A DNA stretch of 60,037 nucleotides, from NCBI RefSeq assembly GCF_036906915.1, contig NZ_JBAKHX010000048.1, forward strand, positions 1 through 60,037, in the 5' to 3' direction. The notes below the pieces were generated by a model. That model had not been told where the DNA came from. It was given only the letters and a program-made list of their open reading frames with translations, and did no database searches. Made by a program: the position numbers and the translations under genes. The stretch is from Phytohabitans sp036906915. GTDB taxonomy: Bacteria > Actinomycetota > Actinomycetes > Mycobacteriales > Micromonosporaceae. Position 1 is the first letter of the stretch; each line of letters opens with the position of its first letter. This document shows, one piece after another, positions 17,334-25,931 of this stretch.

Positions 17334-17689
17334 GAAGTCACCGTGCCGAGCACCGCGCCACTCGGCGCCACCACGTGGATTGGCGCATCCGCGGCCAGGT
17401 CGCGCACGGCGGCGTGGCCGGCACCGTCGAGAGTGGACGCCTCGGTGACCACGGCCGCGGCCTCCAGCCGGGTCGCGCCGGCCGCCACCGCCGACGCCAC
17501 TGCGAGCTGGAGCGCGGTGAGGGTGAGGGAGGGCAGCGCCACGTTCGCCGCCGCGTACGTGCGCCCGTCCTGGTCGCGCACGGCGGCGCCCTCGACGGCG
17601 CCGATCCGGGCCCGCGCGCCGCGGGCGAGCGTGACCAGCTTGGCGTCTTCCGCCTCCAGCGCGGCGGGCGCGGCAGTGGGCTCAGGCAT
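17330..17689 (-). CDS. Cytidine deaminase-like protein lacking the zinc site (Rv2365c-like)
   Basis: A 119-residue protein aligned with small cytidine deaminases in AAVRDQDGRTYAAANVALPSLTLTALQLAVASAVAAGA. At the place of the catalytic Cys/His-Ala-Glu it has TAL (about 58-60), and at the place of the Pro-Cys-X-X-Cys motif it has LDGAGHAAV (about 88-96). Zinc binding and deamination should therefore be lost. The gene holds the same corC-era position as Rv2365c of M. tuberculosis, so the pseudoenzyme looks retained across actinobacteria. Its start overlaps corC by 8 bp and its stop overlaps era by 4 bp. A structural or regulatory role with Era or CorC is speculation. Confidence 0.8.
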   Translation of the reverse strand: MPEPTAAPAALEAEDAKLVTLARGARARIGAVEGAAVRDQDGRTYAAANVALPSLTLTALQLAVASAVAAGATRLEAAAVVTEASTLDGAGHAAVRDLAADAPIHVVAPSGAVLGTVTS

Positions 17690-19025
17690 CTGCGGGTTGC
17701 CTCTCCTGTTCGGGTACTTCGGCCGGGATCTCGGCGTCGAGGTCGCGGCGGACGAGGACGGAGTCGATGCGGTTACGCCGGCCGGTGGTGCCTTCGGCGA
17801 CGAGTCGCAGCCCGCCCACCGTAGCCTCCGCGCCGGGGATCGGTACGCGCCCCAGGGCCTGGGCGAGCAGACCACCCACGGTCTCCACCTCGTCGGCGGG
17901 CAGTTCCACGTCGAACAGCTCACCGAGGTCTTCGACAGGCAGCCGGGCGGTGACGCGTACGGCGCCGTCGTCGAGCCGCTCGACCGGTGGGCGCTCCACG
18001 TCGTACTCGTCGGTGATCTCGCCGACGATCTCTTCCAGGATGTCTTCGATCGTGACCAGCCCACCGGTGCCGCCGTATTCGTCGACGACGATCACCAGAT
18101 GGGTGCGGGCGGCCTGCATCTCGGACAGCAGGTCGTCGACCGGCTTGGACTCGGGGACGAAGGTGGCCTCGCGCATCAGGTCGGCGACCGCCATCGCCTC
18201 GGCCGCCGGGTCGCCGCTCTGCGTGCGGCGCACCACGTCCTTCAGGTACAGGATGCCGAGCACGTCGTCGACGCTCTCCCCTATCACCGGGATGCGCGAG
18301 AAGCCGGAGCGTAGGAAGAGCACGAGCGCCTGCCGCAGCGACTTGTGCGACTCGATCCACACCATCTCGGTGCGCGGCACCATGACCTCGCGCGCGATGG
18401 TCTCGCCGAGCGCGAACACCGAGTGGATCATCTGCCGCTCGCCGTGCTCGACGACCCCGCGCTGCTCGGCGAGGTCGACCAGCTCGCGCAGCTCCACCTG
18501 GGTGGCGAACGGGCCTTCCCGGAAGCCGCGACCCGGCGTCACCGCGTTGCCGATCAGGATCAGCAATGACGCGAGCGGGCCGAGCGCCCGGCCCAGCCAG
18601 CGCACCAGCGGCGCGGTGGCGCGCCCGACGGCGTACGCGTGCTGGCGGCCGATCGTGCGGGGCCCGACCCCCACGACGACGAAGCTGACCACCGTCATGG
18701 CGCCCGCTGTGACCAGCGCGGCGGTCCAGCCGGCGTCGAACGTGTCGACGGCCACCAGCGCGACCAGTGTGGTGGCGGTCAGCTCGCAGAGCAGCCGCAG
18801 CAGGAGCAGCAGGTTGAGGTGCCGGACGACGTCGGACGCGACGATCTGGAGGGCGCGCGCTCCGCGTACCCCCTCACGAGCCAGCTCGGCGGCGCGCGCG
18901 TGCGAGACGGCGCCGAGCGCGGCGTCGGTCATCGCGAAGATGCCCGCGAGGACGACCAACCCAGCGGCGGCCAGCAGGAGCTGGAGGTCTGGTAAGCCAC
19001 CCGCCGCAGCGGCCTCCGCGAGCAT
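17682..19025 (-). CDS. CorC/HlyC-type (CNNM-CBS) membrane protein
   Basis: A 447-residue protein. The ATG at 19025 is preferred over an upstream in-frame start because AGGAGG stands seven bases before it. CNNM membrane domain: about residues 1-170, with hydrophobic LLLAAAGLVVLAGIFAMTDAALG and further segments. CBS pair: about 190-310 (MVPRTEMVWIESHKSLRQAL, GILYLKDVV, VDDLLSEMQAARTHLVIVVDEYGGTGGLVTIEDILEEIVGEI). CorC_HlyC domain: C-terminal. Such proteins are linked to Mg2+/Co2+ efflux or homeostasis. It lies between ybeY and the deaminase-like gene, as in mycobacteria. Confidence 0.93.
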   Translation of the reverse strand: MLAEAAAAGGLPDLQLLLAAAGLVVLAGIFAMTDAALGAVSHARAAELAREGVRGARALQIVASDVVRHLNLLLLLRLLCELTATTLVALVAVDTFDAGWTAALVTAGAMTVVSFVVVGVGPRTIGRQHAYAVGRATAPLVRWLGRALGPLASLLILIGNAVTPGRGFREGPFATQVELRELVDLAEQRGVVEHGERQMIHSVFALGETIAREVMVPRTEMVWIESHKSLRQALVLFLRSGFSRIPVIGESVDDVLGILYLKDVVRRTQSGDPAAEAMAVADLMREATFVPESKPVDDLLSEMQAARTHLVIVVDEYGGTGGLVTIEDILEEIVGEITDEYDVERPPVERLDDGAVRVTARLPVEDLGELFDVELPADEVETVGGLLAQALGRVPIPGAEATVGGLRLVAEGTTGRRNRIDSVLVRRDLDAEIPAEVPEQERQPADA

Positions 19026-19152
19026 TACAGCGCCTCCTGATTCGCTCGCTTCGCGGCGCCCCAAGGCGCCGCGATCCCGCCGGCGGCGGCGATAGTCGAC
19101 GGTCCAGCACCGCGACGCCGGCGGGAAAGCGTCACCGCGCCGCTACGCTCCC

Positions 19153-19620
19153 TCATTTGACCCGGGTTGCCCGCCAGCTGGACAGCAGACGGGCCTGCAG
19201 GGCGAACATCTCCCGTTCCTCCTCCGGCTCGGCATGGTCGTAGCCGAGCAGGTGGAGAGCGCCATGGACGGTCAGCAGGTGCAGCTCGTCGGCCGCGGAG
19301 TGGCCGGCGGTGGCCGCCTGCTTGGCCGCCACCTCCGGACACAACACGATGTCGCCGAGCAGGGCGGGCTCGCCGGAGCCGGCCTCACCGGGGCCGTGGT
19401 CGACGCTGCCCTCGTCCATGGGGAACGCGAGCACGTCTGTGGGACCGTCACTGCCCATCCAGCGATGGTTCAGCTCGGTCATGTATTCGATGTCGACAAG
19501 CAGCACGGACAGCTCGGCGAGCGGGTTGACCCCCATCTCGTCGAGGGTGTGCCTGGCAACGGCCAGCACCGCGTCGGTGTCGACGCTGACGCCGGACTCG
19601 TTGGCGATCTCGATGGACAA
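19153..19620 (-). CDS. ybeY: Endoribonuclease YbeY
   Basis: A 155-residue single-strand-specific zinc RNase for 16S rRNA 3' maturation and ribosome quality control. The zinc motif HGALHLLGYDH has His119, His123 and His129. The conserved ELNHRWMGSDGPTDVLAFPMDE precedes it, and GDIVLCPEVA follows the acidic linker. It lies 20 bp after phoH, the conserved phoH-ybeY pair. The 127-bp gap to corC has no open frame I can support. Confidence 0.95.
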   Translation of the reverse strand: MSIEIANESGVSVDTDAVLAVARHTLDEMGVNPLAELSVLLVDIEYMTELNHRWMGSDGPTDVLAFPMDEGSVDHGPGEAGSGEPALLGDIVLCPEVAAKQAATAGHSAADELHLLTVHGALHLLGYDHAEPEEEREMFALQARLLSSWRATRVK

Positions 19621-19640
19621 CGTGCTTTCCCCCGATTGAC

Positions 19641-20690
19641 TCAGCGACGCCGGCCCGCGCGGGCGGTGCGTCCGGGCACGGCGTGCACGCCCTGGCCGCC
19701 CTGGGACTCGCGTTCGGCATCCCAGCGGGCGTAGGCGTCGACGATGTCGCTGACCAGCCGGTGCCGCACCACGTCAGAGCTGGAGAGCTGCGCGAAGTGG
19801 ACGTCTTCGACGCCCTCCAGGATGTCGCGGACGACCTTGAGCCCGCTCGTGGTGCCGCCGGGCAGGTCGACCTGGGTGATGTCGCCCGTCACCACGATCC
19901 GGGAGCCGAAGCCGAGCCGGGTGAGGAACATCTTCATCTGCTCGGGCGTGGTGTTCTGCGCCTCGTCGAGGATGATGAACGCGTCGTTGAGCGTACGACC
20001 ACGCATGTACGCCAGCGGTGCGACCTCGATCGTGCCCGCCTGCATCAGCCGCGGGATCGACTCGGGGTCGAGCATGTCGTGCAGCGCGTCGTACAGCGGC
20101 CGCAGGTACGGGTCGATCTTCTCGTACAGCGTGCCGGGCAGGAAGCCGAGCCGCTCCCCCGCCTCGACGGCCGGCCGGGTCAGGATGATCCGGTTGACCT
20201 GCTTGGCCTGGAGAGCCTGCACGGCCTTGGCCATCGCGAGGTAGGTCTTGCCGGTGCCCGCAGGGCCGATGCCGAACACGATGGTGTGCCCGTCGATCGC
20301 GTCGACGTAGCGCTTCTGTCCCAGCGTCTTGGGCCGGATGGTCCGGCCGCGCCGGGACAGGATGTTGAGCGTGAGGACCTCGGCGGGCCGCTCGGCCGTG
20401 CCCTGCTCGAGCATGCCGACGGTTCGCCGCACAGCGTCGGTGGTCAGTGTCTCACCCTTCTCGATCAGCTCGAGCAGCTCGGTGAACAGGCGCTCGGCCA
20501 GCGCGTTGTCGGCCGGCACCCCGGTAATGGTGATCTCGTTGCCGCGCACGTGGACGTCGCTTCGCAGGGACCGCTCGACGAGCCGAAGGATCTCATCCCC
20601 GGCGCCGAGCAGGTTTACCATGATCTGCGAGTCAGGAACCGTGATCTTGGTCTGCACGCGGGTCTGCCCGGTGGGGGATGCAGTCGTCAT
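19641..20690 (-). CDS. phoH: PhoH family ATPase
   Basis: A 349-residue protein from the ATG at 20690. The N-terminal region (ITVPDSQIMVNLLGAGDEILRLVERSL) is a KH-like nucleic-acid-binding part. The PhoH ATPase domain has Walker A FGIGPAGTGKTYLA, TRPAVEAGERLGFLPG, and Walker B FIILDEAQNTTPEQMKMFLTRLG, with VVTGDITQVDLP after it. The family is thought to act in RNA metabolism with YbeY. It is first in the phoH-ybeY-corC-(Rv2365c-like)-era run and divergent from the mctP locus. Confidence 0.95.
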   Translation of the reverse strand: MTTASPTGQTRVQTKITVPDSQIMVNLLGAGDEILRLVERSLRSDVHVRGNEITITGVPADNALAERLFTELLELIEKGETLTTDAVRRTVGMLEQGTAERPAEVLTLNILSRRGRTIRPKTLGQKRYVDAIDGHTIVFGIGPAGTGKTYLAMAKAVQALQAKQVNRIILTRPAVEAGERLGFLPGTLYEKIDPYLRPLYDALHDMLDPESIPRLMQAGTIEVAPLAYMRGRTLNDAFIILDEAQNTTPEQMKMFLTRLGFGSRIVVTGDITQVDLPGGTTSGLKVVRDILEGVEDVHFAQLSSSDVVRHRLVSDIVDAYARWDAERESQGGQGVHAVPGRTARAGRRR

Positions 20691-20859
20691 AGGTCTGGCC
20701 CGTGGGCCAACGCCACCCGCTTCCATCTCGGTGTGCTGCTGAAGTACCTCTCATCGTATCGGCTCAACGCCTTCACCACCGCGCCCATTTCGCCTCGGGC
20801 GGATGTTTGGTGACGGAAAGCGACCGAAATACTTTCAGAACGTTCGGTGGAGTACCACT

Positions 20860-20875
20860 TCCCCCGAATGGGGGA
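20860..20875. other. Small perfect hairpin in the phoH/mctP divergent gap
   Basis: TCCCCC and GGGGGA flank the loop GAAT. It may be a regulator site or a leader hairpin. No T run follows, so it is not a convincing terminator. The rest of 20691-20956 holds both divergent promoters and no gene. Confidence 0.4.
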
Positions 20876-20911
20876 TTCGCGATCTTCAAAGCTTTTCCAG
20901 TATCACCGTCG

Positions 20912-20925
20912 GTGACCCACGTCAC
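20912..20925. promoter_or_regulatory. CRP/GlxR-like palindrome upstream of the mctP operon
   Basis: GTGAC and GTCAC flank CCAC, which fits the GTGA-N6-TCAC pattern of cAMP-receptor-type regulators in actinobacteria. It lies 31 bp before the DUF3311 start. Control by a CRP-like factor would suit monocarboxylate uptake; this is inference. Confidence 0.45.
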
Positions 20926-20956
20926 TTTGGACAAACCACCCCAACGGAGGCATTCA

Positions 20957-21274
20957 GTGGCCGAGCAGCGCCGTACTCCCGGAGCCGCACCTGGCCACCC
21001 GTGGCCTCCGAGCCGACCCGGGCAGTGGCCACCCCACAAGCCGGAATACCAGGCGAGCCGACCCACACCGGTACGCCCGCAGCGCCGTGCCGACGCGAGT
21101 CGATGGCACTGGCTGCTCTTTATTCCGATCGTCGTGCCGCTCCTGACGCCGCTGTACAACCGGATCGAGCCGACGCTGCTGGGGCTGCCGTTCTTCTACT
21201 GGTGCCAGCTCGCGTTCGCCCTCCTGGCCTCGGTGATCATCGCGATCGTGCACGTCGCGACCAAGGACAAGTAG
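20957..21274 (+). CDS. DUF3311 small membrane protein, partner of the MctP symporter
   Basis: A 105-residue protein starting at GTG 20957, with the ribosome site ACGGAGG seven bases before it. A basic Pro-rich cytoplasmic head of about 45 residues precedes two membrane segments (WLLFIPIVVPLLTPLYNRIEPTLLGLPFFYWCQLAFALLASVIIAIVHVAT). The middle motif NRIEPTLLGLPFFYWCQ is the DUF3311 signature. DUF3311 genes regularly precede sodium:solute symporters, as here, with a 3-bp gap. It is probably an accessory subunit of that transporter. Confidence 0.9.
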   Translation: MAEQRRTPGAAPGHPWPPSRPGQWPPHKPEYQASRPTPVRPQRRADASRWHWLLFIPIVVPLLTPLYNRIEPTLLGLPFFYWCQLAFALLASVIIAIVHVATKDK

Positions 21275-21277
21275 GAC

Positions 21278-22963
21278 ATGCCGACATTCGCCGACCACCA
21301 GGTCGAATTCTGGATCTTCGCGTTCATGTTCGGCCTGGTCACCGTCATGGGCTTCTGGGCCGCCCGATGGCGCCGGCCAGACAACATCCACACGCTGGAG
21401 GAGTGGGGACTCGGCGGCCGCGCCTTCGGCAACTGGGTCACGTTCTTCCTCCTCAGCGGCGACGTCTACACCGCCTACACGTTCGTGGCAGTGCCCACGC
21501 TGGTCTTCGGCGTCGGCGCCTCCGGCTTCTTCCCCATGCCGTTCCTGGTGATCGTCTACCCGATGCTCTTCGTGGTGCTGGCCCGCTTCTGGTCGGTCTG
21601 CCACGTGCACGGGTTCGTGACGCCGGCGGAGTTCGTCCGGGCGCGGTTCGGCTCCCGGACGCTCGCGCTCGGCATCGCCATGACCGGCATCCTGGCCACG
21701 ATGCCGTACATCGCGCTGCAGCTCATCGGCATCGAAGCGGTGTTCAAGGTGATGGGCCTGCCGGAGGGGTGGCCGCTCACCGCCGCGTTCATCGTCCTCG
21801 CGCTGTACACGTTCAACTCCGGCCTGCGGGCGCCGGCGCTGATCTCGATCGTCAAGGACGCGCTCGTGCTGTGGACCGTGCTGGCGGCGTTCCTGATCGT
21901 GGCCTCGCACTCCGGCGGCTGGGAGACGGTCTTCCGGGTCGCGGAGACCAAGTACGCCACGTCACCAAGCACCAGCGACGGCCTGCTGCTGCCGGCCAGC
22001 AGCCAGCTCAATTACATCACGCTGGCCGTCGGGTCGGCGGTCGCGCTCTTCCTGTACCCGCACACGCTGACCGGCGTGCTCGCCTCCCGCAACCGGGCCA
22101 CGCTGCGCCGCAACCTGTCGGTACTGCCGCTGTACACGCTGACCCTCGGCGTGCTCATGCTGGTCGGGTTCGCGGCGATCCTCAGCGACATCCAGCCGAT
22201 CGGCGGCGACCGCAACACGGTCGTGCCGCTGTGGTTCGACGAGAACTTCCCCGCCTGGAGCGCGGGGCTGGCGTTCGCCGCGATCGGCGTGGGCGCGATG
22301 GTGCCCGCCGCGATCATGTCGATCGCCGCTGCGAACCTCTTCACCCGCGACGTGTACAAGGAGTTCATCCGGCCGGAGGCCACGCCCGCCGAGGAGACCC
22401 TGGTCAGCAAGATCGCCTCGCTGGCCATGAAGTTCGGCGCGGTGATCTGCATCCTGATGCTGAACACCCAGTTCGCCATCGACCTCCAGCTCATCGGCGG
22501 CGTCTTCGTCATGCAGACGCTGCCGGCGGTCGCCATCGGGCTCTTCACCGCGTGGCTGCACCGGTGGGCGCTGATCGCGGGCATCATCGGCGGGCTCACC
22601 ACCGGGCTCGTGATGCTGTACCAGATCCCCCAGCGCGGCGCCGACGGCAACATCGTGCGGGAGCACTTCGGCGGGTCCGCGTGGCCGCTCAGCAACCTGG
22701 GCTTCGACACCCGCAGCACGATCTACGTGGGCGTCGTTGCGCTGGCCGCCAACCTGATCGTCGCCGCGCTCGCGACGCCGCTACTGCGGGCGATGGGCGT
22801 GCCGGACGGGCGCGACCGCACCCGCGAGCAGGACTACGTGGCCGACGAGGGTGACCCGACGGTGCGCCGCATGACAGAGCTGATCGACGGCGAGCCCACC
22901 CGCGACCAGACCGCCGCCCAGTCCCTGTTCACCCCGACGGGCGGCGGCCGCCACTCCCTCTAG
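21278..22963 (+). CDS. mctP: Monocarboxylate uptake symporter MctP (sodium:solute symporter family)
   Basis: A 561-residue SSS-family transporter with about 13 membrane segments. LEEWGLGGRAFGNWVTFFLLSGDVYTAYTFVAVP is the typical entry motif. ILATMPYIALQLIGIEAV and MVPAAIMSIAAANLFTRDVYKEFIRP are the conserved SSS sequences. MctP/MctC members take up acetate, propionate, pyruvate or lactate. The hydrophilic C-terminus (about 510-561) is cytoplasmic. It is cotranscribed with the DUF3311 gene, and a CRP-like site upstream may give carbon control. Confidence 0.92.
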   Translation: MPTFADHQVEFWIFAFMFGLVTVMGFWAARWRRPDNIHTLEEWGLGGRAFGNWVTFFLLSGDVYTAYTFVAVPTLVFGVGASGFFPMPFLVIVYPMLFVVLARFWSVCHVHGFVTPAEFVRARFGSRTLALGIAMTGILATMPYIALQLIGIEAVFKVMGLPEGWPLTAAFIVLALYTFNSGLRAPALISIVKDALVLWTVLAAFLIVASHSGGWETVFRVAETKYATSPSTSDGLLLPASSQLNYITLAVGSAVALFLYPHTLTGVLASRNRATLRRNLSVLPLYTLTLGVLMLVGFAAILSDIQPIGGDRNTVVPLWFDENFPAWSAGLAFAAIGVGAMVPAAIMSIAAANLFTRDVYKEFIRPEATPAEETLVSKIASLAMKFGAVICILMLNTQFAIDLQLIGGVFVMQTLPAVAIGLFTAWLHRWALIAGIIGGLTTGLVMLYQIPQRGADGNIVREHFGGSAWPLSNLGFDTRSTIYVGVVALAANLIVAALATPLLRAMGVPDGRDRTREQDYVADEGDPTVRRMTELIDGEPTRDQTAAQSLFTPTGGGRHSL

Positions 22964-22970
22964 CGCCGTC

Positions 22971-24311
22971 TCAAGCCGACGGCGACGCGCCCTCGAAGGT
23001 TTCCTGAGTACGGGTGAACCGGTACGTCGACCAGTGCATGCGCACCACCGTGCCGGCCCCGTCCCGGGTGAGCCGCAGCAGCTCGCCCGCCTCCCGCCCG
23101 GAGGCGGTGCGCAACACGTCCGGCTCACCCGGCTCCGGGGCGAACACCGCCGGCGGCTTGCCGTCCGGGTCGTCCGCGCCGCGCCCGCGCAGCGTCCCGT
23201 CCTTCCAGAAGAAGACGTACTCGAACCCCTCGCTCCACCACCGGCCCAGCACCGACCGGTACGGCTCGGGCACCGGCTCGCCGGGCGTCCACGGCGCGAT
23301 GCCGGCCGGGTCCTCCTCGACCGCGGCCGCGAGCAGCTGGTGCGGCAGTTCGAAGATCTTGACGGCGGTACCCGACGACCCGAGCGCCGCGCAGCCCATC
23401 GCGCCCGGCGTGCCGTCGCCGCCACGCCGCCCGTACACGCCGGCGATGAACCCGGGCATCGCGCCGTCGTGCCCCACGTGCGTGACCCGGGCGCCTTGCG
23501 GAACCAGGATCAGCCCCAGCCCGAACCCGGCCACCCACAGCGACTCGTCGGTCGTGGTCAGCGGCCAGCGCATCTCGTCGAGCGTCGCCGGGCGGAGCAC
23601 CGCGCCGTCGGGGTCGAGCGCCGCCGGGTCGGCGAGGAACGCCGCCCAGCGCGCCATGTCGGCCGCGGTGCTCCAGAGCTGAGACGCGGGTCCGACCCCG
23701 TCGAGGTCGAGCGGCGGCTCGGGCCGGGCGTGATCCGAGTACGCGTCGACGAGGTACCCGGTCACCGCCCGCTCGGTGGGCGCGACCGTCGTGGCCGTCA
23801 GGCCCAGCGGGCTCAGCACGCGGTCGGCGAGCACCTCGGCCCAGGTGCCGCCGCGCAGCCGCCCGACGACGTGCCCGAGCAGCGACAGCCCCAGGTTGGA
23901 GTAGTGGTACCGGCGGCCCGGCGGCAGTACGCGCTCGACGCGGTCGAGTTCGGCGAGCATGCGGCCGGTGTCTGGTGCCAGCAGGGTGTCCCAAACGTCG
24001 CCGTGCGGCTCGCGCTGGATGCCGGACGTGTGCGACAGCAGCCGCCGCACGGTCAGCTCGCCGTGCGCCGGCACGTCCAGGTGCCGCCCGATCGGGTCGT
24101 CGAGGTCGAGCAACCCGTCGTCGCGGCACTGCATGACCAGTACCGACGTGAAGGTCTTGGTGACCGACCCGATCCGGAACTGGCTGTCAGGTGCGGCCGC
24201 ACCGACCTGGACCCGCCACAGCGGGCGGTCGGACCGGTGCAGGGCGACGGACAGCGCGGGCACCCGCGCCTCGGCCTGTACCTTCCGAGCGAGACGCTCA
24301 AGCTTGATCAT
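22971..24311 (-). CDS. Beta-lactamase-fold serine hydrolase (class C/esterase type)
   Basis: A 446-residue protein of the penicillin-binding-protein-like transpeptidase fold. The active-site SxxK is SVTK (Ser49, Lys52), the YxN motif is YSN in GRRYHYSNLGLSLLG, and an HxG-like motif is HVGHDG. LLSHTSGI is also conserved. No signal peptide is seen, so it may be cytoplasmic. The C-terminal 120 residues form an extra beta domain (FEYVFFWKDGTLRGRG). The substrate is unknown; esterase or D-amino-acid peptidase are possible. Its start overlaps the HIT gene stop (ATGA). It converges with mctP at a 7-bp gap. Confidence 0.88.
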   Translation of the reverse strand: MIKLERLARKVQAEARVPALSVALHRSDRPLWRVQVGAAAPDSQFRIGSVTKTFTSVLVMQCRDDGLLDLDDPIGRHLDVPAHGELTVRRLLSHTSGIQREPHGDVWDTLLAPDTGRMLAELDRVERVLPPGRRYHYSNLGLSLLGHVVGRLRGGTWAEVLADRVLSPLGLTATTVAPTERAVTGYLVDAYSDHARPEPPLDLDGVGPASQLWSTAADMARWAAFLADPAALDPDGAVLRPATLDEMRWPLTTTDESLWVAGFGLGLILVPQGARVTHVGHDGAMPGFIAGVYGRRGGDGTPGAMGCAALGSSGTAVKIFELPHQLLAAAVEEDPAGIAPWTPGEPVPEPYRSVLGRWWSEGFEYVFFWKDGTLRGRGADDPDGKPPAVFAPEPGEPDVLRTASGREAGELLRLTRDGAGTVVRMHWSTYRFTRTQETFEGASPSA

Positions 24312-24667
24312 TTGGCGAGCATAGGGCCCAGCGGCTCGCCACCCAACACGTGCGCGTGGACGTGGGAGACCTCCTGGCCGGCGTACTCGCCGGTGTTGAA
24401 GATCACCCGGAACCCGTCGGCGACGAGGCCCTCGTGCTCGGCCACGATGGCCGCCGTCTCCAGCACCTCGCCGGCGAGCTTGGCGTCGGCCTGCGCGAGC
24501 GTCGCGACGTCGGCGTAGTGCTCCTTCGTGATCACGAGGATGTGCGAGGCCGCCTTGGGCGTGATGTCGCGGAAGGCCAGCGTGGTGTCAGTTTCGCGCA
24601 CCAGGGTCGCCGGGATCTCGCCCGACACGATCCGGCAGAAGAGGCAGTCCATCGTCACGAGGCTCAT
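24308..24667 (-). CDS. HIT family nucleotide hydrolase/transferase
   Basis: A 119-residue histidine-triad protein. The catalytic HVHAHVLGG has His102, His104 and His106. The N-terminus DCLFCRIVSGEIPATLV has the CxxC of the HinT group, and AFRDITPKAASHILVITKEHY follows. HinT-like enzymes hydrolyse AMP-lysine or aminoacyl-AMP. An ATG at 24667 is chosen; the one at 24652 is an alternative. It is translationally coupled to the serine hydrolase and divergent from the trypsin gene. Confidence 0.92.
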   Translation of the reverse strand: MSLVTMDCLFCRIVSGEIPATLVRETDTTLAFRDITPKAASHILVITKEHYADVATLAQADAKLAGEVLETAAIVAEHEGLVADGFRVIFNTGEYAGQEVSHVHAHVLGGEPLGPMLAK

Positions 24668-24856
24668 CGTATGCTCCGGGCCGCCCACAAGGGTGGTACT
24701 CACGCAGACCGGCCACACCCGACCCACGCGCCTCGGCCGCTGATATGACGCACTTGGGATGCCATTGACTCATTGCCATTCCTGAATCGCTGTCCGTACG
24801 CTCCCCGACAAAAGCGTGCCCACAAGGCGCGCGAATCCATTGGGGAGGGTCAGGAA

Positions 24857-25630
24857 ATGATTCGCAGACTTGCTGCCGCCGCGATGGCCGCGGCCGCCGT
24901 GGGCAGCATGACCCTGGCAGCGCCGGCCACGGCCGCCGACATCGGGCCGTACGTCGTCGGAGGCACGCGCGCCGCGCAGGGCGAATTCCCGTTCATGGTG
25001 CGGCTCTCGATGGGCTGCGGCGGGGCGCTCTACAGCCCGCGGCTGGTGCTCACCGCAGCGCACTGCGTGAGCCGTACCGGCACGAACACGAGCATCACCG
25101 CCACGCTGGGCGCCGTCGACCTCCAGTCGTCGAGCCGCATCCAGGTGCGGTCCAACTACGTGTACCGGGCGCCGGGATACAACGGAAGCGGCAAGGACTG
25201 GGCGCTGATCCGCCTGGCCAGCCCCGTCACCAGCCTCGCCACCTTGCCGATCGCGACGAACACCGCGAACAACAGCGGGACGTTCACGATCGCCGGATGG
25301 GGCGCCGCGCGCGAGAACGGCGGGCAGCAGCGGTACCTGCTGAAGGCCCAGGTGCCGTTCGTCAGCGACAGCAGCTGCAACTCGTCGTACGGCGGCGACC
25401 TCATCCCGAACGAGGAGATCTGCGCCGGGTACGCGTCGGGGGGCACCGACACGTGCCAGGGCGACTCCGGCGGCCCGATGTTCCGTCGCGATGCCAGCAA
25501 CGCCTGGATCCAGGTGGGCATCACGAGCTGGGGCTACGGCTGCGCACGGGCCGGGTACCCCGGCGTCTACACCGAGGTGAGCACATTCGCCTCGGCGATC
25601 GCCTCGGCCGCCGCGTCCCTCGGCGGCTGA
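24857..25630 (+). CDS. Secreted trypsin-like serine protease
   Basis: A 257-residue chymotrypsin-family protease. The signal peptide covers about 1-27 (cut after ATAA), with a very short propeptide and mature N-terminus VVGGTRAAQGEFPF at about 33. The triad is His69 (TAAHC), Asp114 (GKDWALIRL) and Ser204 (GDSGGP). Asp198 in the S1 pocket points to cleavage after Arg or Lys. Paired Cys fit three disulphides. The ATG at 24857 has GGGAGG-type purines upstream. A strong hairpin terminator follows the stop. Confidence 0.95.
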   Translation: MIRRLAAAAMAAAAVGSMTLAAPATAADIGPYVVGGTRAAQGEFPFMVRLSMGCGGALYSPRLVLTAAHCVSRTGTNTSITATLGAVDLQSSSRIQVRSNYVYRAPGYNGSGKDWALIRLASPVTSLATLPIATNTANNSGTFTIAGWGAARENGGQQRYLLKAQVPFVSDSSCNSSYGGDLIPNEEICAGYASGGTDTCQGDSGGPMFRRDASNAWIQVGITSWGYGCARAGYPGVYTEVSTFASAIASAAASLGG

Positions 25631-25641
25631 CCCGGCCGATC

Positions 25642-25676
25642 AAGGGGCGGTTCCTTCCCCCGGGGGACCGCCCCTT
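25642..25676. terminator. Hairpin terminator after the trypsin gene
   Basis: Two 13-base arms (AAGGGGCGGTTCC and its complement with one G·T pair) surround a 9-base loop, starting 12 bp after the stop. The stem is strong and GC-rich with no U tract, as is usual in actinobacteria. Confidence 0.75.
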
Positions 25677-25695
25677 GAACGTGGATGATGGTCGG

Positions 25696-25912
25696 ATGGC
25701 TGGACGATCTGTACTGGTGACAGGCGCCTCGCGGGGCATCGGGCGGGCGGTGGCCCGAGCGTGGCGCGGACATCCGGGCGCAGAGCCCGTTCAACCGGGT
25801 CGCCCGGGCCGACGAGATCGCCGCCGCCGTCCACTGGCTCGCCTCACCGGCCGCGGAATGGGCATCGGGCACCATCATCGATCTCAACGGAGCCTCCTAC
25901 CTGCGGACCTGA
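25696..25912 (+). pseudogene. Internally deleted short-chain dehydrogenase (FabG-like) gene
   Basis: The ATG at 25696 starts a classic SDR N-terminus, SVLVTGASRGIGRAVARA, with the TGxxxGIG nucleotide motif. After about 25 codons the frame is lost. A frame shifted by one base carries an SDR C-terminus, FNRVARADEIAAAVHWLASPAAEWASGTIIDLNGA, ending at 25912. The middle of the fold, about 170 residues with the Ser-Tyr-Lys site, is missing. One deletion that also shifted the frame explains the remnant. No function is expected. Confidence 0.85.
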
Positions 25913-25931
25913 CCGGTTATAGGGTCGGTTG

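Noticed and set aside
25638..25680. GATCAAGG before a hairpin after the trypsin gene, as a ninth element
   Set aside because: The arms and loop do not match the family, and the hairpin is an ordinary GC-rich terminator. The shared 8-mer is likely chance.
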